DNA of 64,000 bases from an uncultured Clostridia bacterium (lineage in GTDB: Bacteria > Bacillota > Clostridia > Christensenellales > Borkfalkiaceae), in the NCBI GenBank assembly GCA_944338165.1, contig CALVLN010000002.1:1-64000 (forward strand), written 5' to 3'. Below are positions 8,401 to 20,400 of this stretch, piece after piece. The notes under the pieces are model-generated. The model saw only the letters and a program-made list of their open reading frames with translations, searched no databases and was not told where the DNA came from. Position 1 is the first letter of the stretch; the number at the start of each line of letters is the position of its first letter. A program made the translations under genes and the position numbers.

Positions 8401-11400
8401 TTATGCCCACGTTCCGTTGGTGTAGGTATACGTCTTGCCCGCTTCCATGTTGGTAAGGGTGCCGTTCTCGTTCATCAGCTGGGCGATGTTATTGATGGTG
8501 CTGGTTGAAGTATAGTCGAAGATTGCTTTTGCATTAAATATCCAACCAATATCAATTTCATAATCTCCTGTCCCTTCCGTCGCCTGCGCGCTCATCGCCG
8601 CGCCCGCGCCCGTCTGCACGCTGCCGCCCGCGCCGCGTACGACGCCGCCGAACGCACCGTTGATGACGAGCGTGGAATTTTCTCCCACCGTAAGGGCGGC
8701 GTCTCCGCGGCCTTGCGGGTATTTTTCGCTCGAAACGCTGTAATTGATGTCGTCCTCCGTATAGACGAGGAACTTGTTGTTGAGCGTGAGCGTAGCCTCC
8801 TCTTCCAGCGTCAGCGTTGCGCCCGGCATCATCTTGTAGGCGTAATCGGAAGAATACGTGCCGTCTTTGAGGACGAGGTCGAGATTGCCCGCGAGCGGGA
8901 ATGCGATACGTTCGGTATCGATAACCAATTCGGTCATAGCTATTTTTACCCGGATCTCCGCCACGCCGCCGACTGCGCCGCCGATGACCGTAAGGCGCAC
9001 GCGCGACTGCTCGCCGTTGCCCCATGTTTTATTCTGCCATTCCTTGACGGCGCTGCCGCCGCTTTGCAGGCGGATGAGCGCATTCTCCCCATTGACGCTG
9101 TCAACAAGGTCAAAATCGACAGTCGTAAATTGAGCAGGAAGATTAATTAAACCTTCTATAGATTGTTTTGATGTATAAATTCGACCAATTGCACTGTACC
9201 GTACGCCGCTTACTATGGTCAGCGTCGTTTGAATGCTGTTCAACTCGTACTCTTTGAACGGAAATTCATTATATTTATCGGGGCGCCATTCGCCTTGTAA
9301 CAGATCGCCAATATTTACCTCGCAAGACCCCATGAACACCGCAGCACCGGCAGAACCGCCGCGCCAATCGGGGATCTCCATGCGCTCGCGCACCACGCCG
9401 CCCGCAGCGGTGATGCTGCCGCCGCCGACGCTGTCTACAATAAAGCCGTAGACGTCGATATTGCCCGAACTTTCGATGGCGCCGCCTGCAAGGTCAATTC
9501 GCGCATAGCAGCCCGCGATAGAAATACTCCCTTGCCAAGCGCCCGTATTAGCAGCCCCGAAGAACCCGCCGACGGTAATGGTGCCGTTGCTGATAAGCGT
9601 GACCGTTTTGCCGAGCGTCAGCGTCACATACGGGTCGCCGATATCCGCCGCGTTGCTGGCGGGGGCTTCATCCGTCAATTTCTCGTTATAGCCGATCGTG
9701 TCATTCTCACGGAACGGCAACAACAGCGTGACGGTGTCGCGCACTGTATAATAGGAAGCATTATCCCCGTATACGTACTGCACATTTGCGTCGGCAAACG
9801 TACTATCATACTTGACGATGATGGTACCGCTTTCAGCGGCGTTCAACGCTTCCTCAATGGTGTACAACGTACCGCCGTAGTCGACCGACTTGATCTTGAA
9901 CGGCGCATAATATCTGCTGCCGTCCGCGCTGACGCCCTGTTCGTTGACAAAGGTAAACTCGTACAAGTCATGATCTTCTACGATGTACGCCACCGCATAC
10001 GTCCCGCCGACGAAATAGTCGATCGTAAACGAAATTGAATACATCCTTTCGACCGCGCCCGTAAACGGCTCGCCGCTCTCCGTGGTTGCCGAAACGGTAG
10101 CAGCGTTTGCAAGGGATGTTACCAACTCGTCATTCAAGGTCGCATCGGTGATTTCATACGCCCAGCCCGCGTCGCTGACCGTGAGGTTGACCTTCATCTT
10201 GTTGATGGTAACAGAGATCGTAAGACCCTCGTACACCTCATAATTCAACGGGTCGAGGCAATACGTTGCCGCAAACTTCTGATCCTTCCCTGCGGTAACG
10301 GTAGGATTTGTTTCGTCTGCCCATGCAAACCCTTCGGGAAGCTCAATATTGTTGAGCCGCATGCCCTCAAAAATAGTGTATTCAGGGAGCGTGACTTTGG
10401 GGATGTCCCCCTCGGTATACGTCGCCTTTTCGACGATGACGGTAACTTCCGTTTCCGAAACGCCCTCGTAATTGTCCGTGGCGGGCACGTATACCTTGAA
10501 GCGATACTCGCCCACATTGCCGACCGTTGCATTTTCGCCCGCAACGAGCGTGACCGTGCCGCGCTTGGCCGTAAACAGCTGCGCGATCTCCTCTGCCGTA
10601 AGCGTGCGTTCGCCCGCATACGGGACGGACGCGGTGAGGTTATTCAGCCGATTGCCGGAAACCTTGGCAATGGTCGCCTGGTAGGAGTTTACCGCAGAAT
10701 CAACGTAGTTCGTCGCCGTGAATTTGTAGTACACGGTGTATTCGTCCGCGTTGATCGCCGTGGGGACGGTGGTTTGCCACGTGCCGCTTTCGCCGAGGCG
10801 ATAATGCACCTCAAAGCCCTTGGGCGGGTTTTCAAGCATGATGCCGCTGCCGAGCGCGATCGCCTCGCCCGTGTATTCGCCCGCGTCATACGCCCCTACC
10901 GTGGGATACTGCCAATCGGTACGCCGTTCCAGCGTGACGGAAAGGACATACGTGATGGCAAGGTTTTTGGTGACGTTTTTGCCCTGGTAGTTTACAACCA
11001 GCGGCTGCGACCAGGCAAACTCGCTTTCCGCAAGGTTCGTGCCGTTGTAGGTATACGTGTCTGCGTCGAGCGCGTTGAGCGTGAGCGTGCCCGAATTGTA
11101 GGCAAACCCATCGGGCAGGCCGGTGAGCATATCGCTGATACTGTACGTCCACGCATCTTCCGCCGTGCCTTTGCCTTCGACCTTTACGGTGACGGAAACC
11201 GGCGTGACGGAGAACTCCGCCCCGACGACGACCTCGACGATGTAGTTATTCCCCGCCGTGACGTCTGCCGTAAGGATATAGTCGCCGACGTCGGGAATGC
11301 CGTCAATGATGAAGCCGCCCCTATCGAGCGAAACCGTGTTCTCCGTGATCTGCACGAGGTCTTTCCCGTCGCTGCCACAGAGGCCTGTAACGTCTGCCAC

Positions 11401-14400
11401 GGTGGGAGCAAGGGCTCCGATCGCCGTGGTGTATTCCACATTCTCCTGCGCGAGGGTGACGGTGAGCGGCGCGGGCGTGACCGTGAAGGTGAAGGTTTCT
11501 TCCTTCGCGTTGTAGTTATCCGTTTTCGCCGCCGTGACGGTGAGCTTATAGCTGCCCGCGTCCCTGATGGTGCGGTCGGGTACGAGCGCGAGTTCTGCCC
11601 CGCCCTTTGCCGTGAAGTAATCTTCGGCAACGAGCGTGAAGTCTGCGCCCTTGTAGACGTCGGTAAGCGAACCTTCGCCGTCGATGGCGGTGATTTTATT
11701 TTCCGCCTTGTCGATTTTAACGGTGTATTTGCCCGTATAGTCCTCGTAATTCTTGCGGGATACCTTAAAGTAGACGGTGTAACCTGCCTCGTTGGCGGCG
11801 GTCGCCGTCACGTCGGCCTCCCAACCGCTGCCGTCCGTGAGGCTGTACTGCACGGTATAGCCCGTAACGCCCGGGACGGAGATCTCCGCTTTCAGCGACT
11901 GCGCCTCGGTGTTATACGTGAGCTCGGGCGCGTCGCCGACGGTCACCTTGCCATCGAAGGAGAGCGGCATAAGCTCGACGGAAAGATCGTAGGTAAGATC
12001 AAAGTTTTCCGCCGCGACCGCCGCGCCGTTGTAGCTGATCTGCCACGTATCGTCCTGCCATTCAAAGCCGTTTGCAAGATCGCCATTTGCCTTGTACGTG
12101 CCCACGTCCATTTGCGCGAGCGCGAGCGTGCCCGCAAAGGTGAACCTTTCGGGAAGGTCGGTGTTCCCTCTCGTGACGACGTGCGTCCACGTGCGCTCCG
12201 CAGGGCCGCTGCCCGTGACGGTGACGGTGACGGGGCGGGGCGTGACCGTGAAGGTATCCTCTTTAACCTCCGTCACCACGTAATTCTGCGCGGTAATCTC
12301 CGCGCCTACCGTGTAGCTGCCCACGGTGAGCGGCGCGCCGTTTTCCGCCAAACGCGCGGGCGCTGCCCTGCGCATGCGCATCGCCTGCGAATCCGCTGCC
12401 GTGTAGCTGTACTTGATTGTGCCGCCTGCGCCGAGGACTTCCGCCGCGTCTTTGCCCGCATCGTCGCCGAGGAGGTCTGCCGTCATCCCGGGCGTGGTAT
12501 CTTCCGCGTAAGCGACGTCCTTTGCCTCCAGCGTGACGGTGATCTGCGCTTTGGCAAAGTTGACCGTAACTTGGTACGTCGCCTCCGCCCAGTTGTCCGT
12601 CTCCAATACGCCGATGGTGAAGGTGTGCTCGCCTGCGTTCTTAAAGACGTTGCCGTTTTCTGCCATCAGCACGATCGTGCCGAAGTCTGCCTTGAACTGA
12701 TCGGCAAATGCAACCGTCTGATCGCACCCGTTGTAGGTATAGCTTGCAAGCGGCGTATCCGTCGGCGCGATCTTGTTGGGCGCCTGCGTGATCTCGGCAG
12801 TATAGCTGCCCTCGTAGTCATGGTAGTTTCTGCCCGTGAGTTTGAAGTAGACGGGATACTTGCCCGCATCCGTTTTTTCCGGAATATCCTGCGTGTAGCT
12901 CCCCTTTGCCTCGCCGTAAGTGACGCCGAAGCCCTTGATATCTTCAAGCACAATGCCGTTGCCGAGCGTGATGGCGCTGCCGTTATAGACCTGCGTAAAG
13001 CTGAAGTCTTTATCCGCAAGCACGTCCGCAAAATCAAGGCGCGTGATGGTGACGTTGATGGTGTACGTGATAGCAAAGTTTGCCGTCACGTCCGCCTCGC
13101 CGTAGAGGATCTGCTCCGAAGTCCACGTGAAGCGGTCGATGTCCTTATACTCGCCCGCGTCCGCCTTGTCGGCAGGGAGCGTAAGCGCGCCCGCAAAGGC
13201 AAAGCCTTCGGGGAGTTTGCTGCCGTCAAACGTGTACTCGGTGAGCGCCGATTCCGCGGGGCCCTCGCCCGTGATGCTCACGGTGACTTCCTTTTGCGTG
13301 ACGGTGAACGTCGCCTCATTGATTTCGGCAATGTTGTAGTTGCCCGACGCATCCGTGACGGCTGCCGTGACGGTGTAGTTGCCCGCGTCGAGCATGCCCG
13401 CAACGGTTTGGTCATTCGGCGTAAAGGTGTACGCGCCCACGTTGAGGAGCGTGCCCTCCTTGCCCGCATCGTCGCCGAGGAGATTTGCCGAGATCTGCGG
13501 CGTAATATCCCCCGTCGGCGTGGTGTACTCCACGTCGCTCTGCTTGAAGGTGACGGTGAGGTCTGCCTTTTCGACCGTGAAGGTGAAGGTCTTATCCGCC
13601 GCGTTGTAGTTTTGGGTCTCCTCGACGCGGAAAGTGAAGGAATAGCCCTCCTCGCGCACTTCCTTAACGGTGAACGTGCCCGTGATCTCACCGTCCGTTG
13701 CCTCAAAGTAATCGGCAAAATCAAACGTCTGCTCAAAGCCGTTGTAGGTGACGGAAAGCGGCGCTTTTTCCGTGATGGTATTTTCCGCGCGGTCGATGGT
13801 AACGGTGTAGCTGCCCGTAAACTCCTCGTAATTCTTGCTCCTCACCTTAAAGTGCACGGTGTATTCGCCCGCATTCGTCCCCGCGGGAACGGCAGCCGTA
13901 TATTCGCCTTCTTCTCCCACACGGTAGGTGACTGCAATTTCGCGGCCGTCCGCATGCGTGACCCCGCTGCCGAGCTCGATCGCCTTGCCCGAATACGTGC
14001 CGACATGGGTGCCATCCGGCGTTTTGAAGTCACCCTCCGTAAACGTGAGTTCGTTGATGGTGACGTTGACGGTGTACTCGAACGTGAAGTTGCCCCTCAC
14101 GTCCGCCTCGCCCAGCTTGACGGCGGGATCCGTCAGCTCGAACCCTGCTGCCGTGAGCTGCTCGTAAGAATACGTTCCCGCATCGGGTTTTTCGGCGGAA
14201 AGCACGCCGCCCGTAAGCGTGAACCCTGCGGGGAGGTCTGTCGGCGTAAACTCGCCCGTGGAGAATTCGGCTTCCGCATCGCCCTCGCCCGTAACGGTGA
14301 CGTTGACGGTGCGCTGCGTGACGGTGAAGGAGGCTTCCTTGACGGTAACCTTATAGTTATTCCCCGCCGTGACCTCTGCCGTAACGGTGTAGCTGCCCAC

Positions 14401-17400
14401 GGGCAAAATACCCGTGACCTGTTTATTATCCTGCCAATAGGTAAAGCCGTTGTTATTGAGCAACTGTTTGTCGGCTTCCGTCTTAAAGCCTTCCGCCTGA
14501 ATGGTCGGCCTGATTTCATCCGCATACGTGTAGGAATCGTCTGCCCCCACCGTGACGGTGAGCTCCGCCTGTTCGACCTTGACTTGGACGGTGTACTCCG
14601 TATACGTGTAGTTTTCCGTTCCCGCAACGCAGATGGTGAAGCTGTATTCGCCCGCGTCCTTGAAGACGTTGCTGCCCTCCGTTTTCAGCACGATCTCGCC
14701 GAAGTCTGCCTTGAACTGATCGGCAAAGCTGATGGTTTGCTCTTCCCCGTTGTAGGTGACGGTGATGGTATCGCTGCCCATAGGCCGAATGCTGTTTTCC
14801 GCCTGGTTGATGGTGAAGGTGTAGGAGCCCGTCTGCTCTTCATAGTTGGTAGCAGTGAGGCGGAAGGAAACCGAATATTCCCCTTCCTCCGTCGCCGTGG
14901 GCGCGGCCTCCGTGTATTCGCCGTCTACAAGGTATTCGATCTTGAACCCTTCGGGCTCTTCGCCCTTCAGCGTAACGCCGCCCGCAAGCGAAATAGGTTT
15001 GCCCGTATAATCTTTGTTGAGACTGTTATTGATGGAAACATTAAACTCGAACGCTTCCAGCGTGACGGAAAGGTTGTAGGTAAACGTAAAGTTTTCCGTC
15101 ACGTTCGTGCCGTTCAGCGTAAACTGCGCCGCCTCCGTCCACTCGAAAGACGTACCATCAAGCGAACTGCCGTTTGCCGTATAGATGCCGTCGTCCGTAG
15201 TGGTAAGCGCGAGCGTGCCCGTAAGCGTGACGCCCGCAGGGAGCGTGACGTCGGTAAAGCTGCTCATCTCCCACTGCGTGCCCGCGTTCTGCGTCGCGCT
15301 CGCGGAGATGGTTACCGTGTACCGTTCCACGGTAAATTTGGCAGGAGTAACGGAAGTGATATGGTAGTTTTGCGTATCTTTGATTTCTGCCGTAACGGTG
15401 TAGCTGCCCACGGAGAAATACGGGCTCTGCTCCGCAGGTGCGCCATCCTTGGTATAGCTGTATGCGGGCACAAACAGGTTAATGCTGTCGCCTTCGCAAA
15501 GGTCTGCCTTAAGGGTAGGCGCAACGGTATCGCCGTAGGTGTACGTGCCCTCTGCCTTGACCGAAACAGTGATATCCTTCTTGCCGACGGTGAACTTAAA
15601 ATTCTTACTTGCCGCCTCGTAATTATCCGTTGCCTCGACGCTGACTGTAAAGGTATAATCGCCCGCATCTTTGATCGTGACGCTGCCCGTGACCGTGCCG
15701 TCCGTCGCCATGAAGTACTCGGCGGCGTCTAAGGTATGCTCCGTGCCGTCATAGACAAACTCGTCAAGCGTTTTGCCGTTCTGCAGCGTGATCTCGTTTG
15801 ACGCCTTTGCGATGCTGACGGTAAACTGCCCTTCGTACTCCGCATAATACTGCGCGGTCACCTTGAAGTACACGGTGTATTCGCCCGCATTGACCGCCGC
15901 GGGAAGCGTTTCCGTAAATTCGCCTGTTTCCCCCACGCGGTAGGTGACCGTAATTTCGCGGCCTTGGGTATCGGCAATCTCGCCGAGCGAGATCTTCTCG
16001 CCCGTATACGTGCCCGCGCTGCCGCTCGGCTTTGTAAAGTCGCTATCCTCAAAGTTGAGCGCATTGAGCGTGACCTGTACAAGGTAGCGGAGCGCAAAAT
16101 TATCCGTCACATCAGCGCCGTCCAGCGTGATCTTGGCCTTCGTCGTCCATTCGAAGTCCCCGATAGCGGAACTCATCGCAACATAGGGAGCTTCTCTGTA
16201 ATCGAGCGCTTTGAGCGTAAGGACGCCTTCCGCAAAGACAAACCCTACGGGAAGGTCATTTCCAAGCGTATCTTGATCTGCCGTCCAGTGCTTACCCGCA
16301 GGGGCATCCTCATCGATTGCCGTGATCGTAAGCGTACGCGGCGTAACGGAGAAGCTGCCCTCCGTAACGGTCACGATGTAGTTCTTCGCCGTGACCTCCG
16401 CCTTGACGGTATATTCGCCCACGGGCAGATACGCATCCGTGACCTGTTTATCACCCTGCCAATAGGTATAGACGACTTCAAGCACGTCCGTCTCATCCCC
16501 GCCCAAAAGCACAGCGGAAAGCTGCAGCTCCATCGGGTCTGCATAGGTATAAATCTCCTTAAGCTGAATTTCGGCTTTGATTTCCGCCTGTTTGACGGTA
16601 AAGGTAAAGGTTTCTTCCTTCGCGTTGTAGTTTTTGGTTTCCGCCGCCGTGACGGTGAGCTTATAGCTGCCCGCGTCCTTGATGGGCTCCGCGCAGGTAT
16701 AGGAAAGCGCTGCCCCCTCGTCTGCCTGCAGGAATTCGGCAAGGTCAAGCTCCCATTCCTTGCCGTTATAGGTGACGGAAAGTTCTTTGCTTGGCGTGAT
16801 ATCATTTTTCGCCTTGGCGATCGTAACGGTGTAGCTGCCCGTAAAATCGTTATAATTCTTGCGGGAAAGTTTGTACCAGACGGTATACGTATCCGCATCC
16901 GTCCCCATGGGAACGGTGTCCGTATATTCGCCGTCTTTTTCCTTGCTGTATGTAACGGTGACGCCGTCGAGCCCGTGAGCGATATTTGCCGTAAGCTCCT
17001 GCGCCGCGGTGTTATACGTGAGCGGCTCGGGCGTGACTTCAGGCTCGCTGAACGTAAGGAAGTTGATGGTGACGGAAACAGCGTACGTGATATCAAAGTT
17101 TGCCGTCACGTCAACGCCTTCCAGCGTGATCTCGGGCTGCGTTGTCCACTCGAACGCCTTAACATCCGTATACGGCGTTTGCGAAGCGTTCGCCTTTTCT
17201 TTGGCAAGCGAAAGCGTGCCCGCAAAAGTAAACCCTTCCAGCCCGCCGAGATCGGAGACGGAAACGGCCTTGGACCATTCCTTTTCGGCATCGCCCGAGC
17301 CTTCGATCTCCACCGTGACGGCGCGCTTTGCTACGGTAAGCGTGCCGTATGTACAGCTGATCTGATAGTTCTCCGCCGTGACCTCCGCCTTGACGGTGTA

Positions 17401-20400
17401 GCTGCCCACGGGCAAAGTACCCGTGACCTGTTTATCACCCTGCCAATAGGTGGGCCCTTGATAGCGGAGCAAATTATCGCCTTCGCCCGCGGCGTAGCCT
17501 GCCCCCGTGACGGTCGGCGTAAATTTATCCGCGTATGTGATGTTGCCGCCGCCGATGGTGACGGTGAGCTGCCTGGGCGTGACCGTGAAGGTAAACGTTT
17601 TTTCTGCCGCGTTGTAGTTTTTGGTCTCCTCAACGCTGACGGTAATAGAATAGCCGCCCGCGCGCACGCCTTCAACGGTGAACGTGCCCTCGATCACACC
17701 GTCCGTCGCCTTAAAGTAATCGGCGAGATCAAGCTTCTGCCTGCCGTTATAGGTGACGGAAAGTTCCTTCCCCTCGATGGCGGTGATATTATTTTTCGCC
17801 TTTTGGATGGTGACGGTGTAGCTGCCCGTATAGTCGTTATAATTCTTGCGGGAAAGTTTGTACCAGACGGTATACGTATCCGCATCTGTCTCCATGGGAA
17901 CGGTGTCCGTATATTCGCCGTTTTCTTCCCTGCTGTACGTCACGGTGACGCCGTTGAGCCCGTTCAGATCAAACTTTGCCGTAAGCTCCTGCGCCGCGGT
18001 GTTATACTTGAGCGCAGCGGGCGTAACATCGGGAACGCTGAACGTAAGGAAGTTGATGGTGACGGAAACATCGTACGTGATGATAAAGTTTTCCGTCACG
18101 TCATCGCTTCCGTAGGTGACGGAAAGCGGCGTCTCCCACTCGAACGAATCGATCGCATCGTACGTTTTTGCGTCCGCTTCTGCGGCGGGAAGCACGAGTT
18201 TGCCCGCAAAGGTAAACCCTTGCAGCCCCTCCGCCGTAAAGGTTTGCGTCGACCACTTCGTTTCGGCAGGGCCCGAGCCCGTGACGGAAACGGTGATCGC
18301 GCGCTTTGCTACGGTGAAGGTGCCCGCCTGCACCTCGACGATATAATTGCCGCTCGGGTCGGTGACTTCCGCCGTGACGGTATAGTCGCCCGCGGGGAGC
18401 ATGCCCGACTTGACTTCGCCGTTCTGCTTGAAGACGACGCCGGTAACGATGAGAGCCTCGATCTTATCGTCGCCAAGCATTTTTGCGGAGAGCGTGGGTA
18501 CCATGTCCGTGGAAAGCGCGGTATACGTGCTGCTGCCCGAGAGCGAAACGGTAAGCGGCGCCCTGGCAAATTCCACGGTCACCGTCTCCGTCGCGCCCAT
18601 GTAGTTGTTGGTGGCAACGACCTGCACTTCAAAGGTATGCGTGCCCGCGGCGGTAAAGACGTTGCTGCCCGCCTCCTTCAGCACCACGGTGCCGAATTTG
18701 GCAGAAACGAACTCCTCAAACGCGACGGTCTGCGCCTCCCCGTTATACGTGTAGCCCGTGACGGGGGAAACTTCGATCGCATTCTCCGCCTGCGTGATCA
18801 CGGCAGTATAGCTGCCCTCGTATGCCTTATAGTTTTTCGCCGACAGGCGGAATCCCACGGTGTAGTTCCGGGCATTCACCCCCGTGGGGAGCGACGCCGA
18901 ATACGTCCCGCCGTCCATGCGGTATTCTGCCTTGAAGCCCTCATAGCCCGCAAGAACGATGCCGTTGCCGAGCGCGATCTCCCTGCCCGTGTAGGGCGCG
19001 GAGAAAGCAAACTGCGACGCGTCGACCTTGAACGTAAGCAGGTCGAGCGTGACGGAAACGTTGAACGTGAAGGCGAAGTTCTCCGCCTTGACGGGCGAAC
19101 CCTGATAGCTGACCGCATACGGCTGCGTCCACGTGAAATCCGCAGCGACGTCCGTATAAGTCCCCGCGTCCTCCTCGTTGAGGGACAGCGTGCCCGAGAA
19201 GGCAAACCCTTCGGGAAGCGTGGTCGTAAAGGCGTCGGTGCTCCACTCCGTCAGCGCATCCTGCCTGCCGGAGGCGGAGACGGTGACGGCGAGCGGGGCG
19301 ATGGTGACGCTGCCCGCCTCGACGGTCACCGCGTAGTTTTCCGCCGTGACGGACACCGTAAGGGTATAGCTCCCCGCGTCCGGCATACCCGTTACGGGCT
19401 TGCCGTCTTTCTGCAATTCATACCCGCCCACGGAGAGCACGCTGCTCGTTTCCCCGGGGATGAGCCCGTCCGGGCGGATGCTGCCCGCGATCGCCGAAGC
19501 CTGCGTGGTATAGGGATACGAGCTTTGCGACGCCGAAACGGTGACGGTGATCGCCTTTTTGCCGACGGTAAACTGCGCCTCGCCGTCCGTTACGGTATAA
19601 TTTCTGGCGGTGTAGCCGCCCGTCTTCACCGTATAGGTGCCCGCGGAAAGCCTGCCGCTTACCGCTTCGCCGCCCTTAAAATAGGTGAAATATCCGCCCG
19701 TCAGCTCGGACATGTCCTCGCCGTAGACGAACCCGTCCGAAGTGACCTGCGGGGCAGGCGTTTCCCCGTACGTGATATTCCCCACCGTGACGGCGAGCGT
19801 GATGGGCTTTCTCTCCACCGTAAGCTGCACGGACGGCGCCGTTACGGCATAGTCCGTAAGCGGCTGCGACGCCTTGGCGGCGACGGAATACGTGCCCACC
19901 GTGAGGCGGCTTGCGTCCGCCTCGTTCCCGTTGAGCGTATAGCTTACGGCAAACGATGCTTTCAATGCCTCGTCGCCCGCCACGAGCCCCGCAAAGGCGA
20001 GCTCCGCCTGCGGCTGCGTGCCGTAGACGAGGGTATCGCTCTTCAGCGTCACCGTGACGTTGAGCGCGGCCTTTTGGATGGAAAATCCCGCGCCCTTATA
20101 TTCGATGGAATAATTCTCCGAAGTCAGCCCCGAAGCGGACAGCGCATAGTTGCCCGCATGCACGGGAGCTTCGGCACTGCCGTTAAAAAGATAGGTAAGC
20201 GCGCCGCCGAGGACCTCCTCCGATTCGCCGAGCACGAAGCCCTGGAAGGATGCCTCGGGCGCGGGCGCCTGACCGTACGTGACGTCCTCTGCCGAGAGCG
20301 TGACGGTAAGCGTCGCCTTGACGACGTCCGCGGAGGAAGTGAGCGTCTTTTCGCCCGTGACCACGGCGCCCGCCGCGTTCTCATAGCGCGCGGAAACCGT

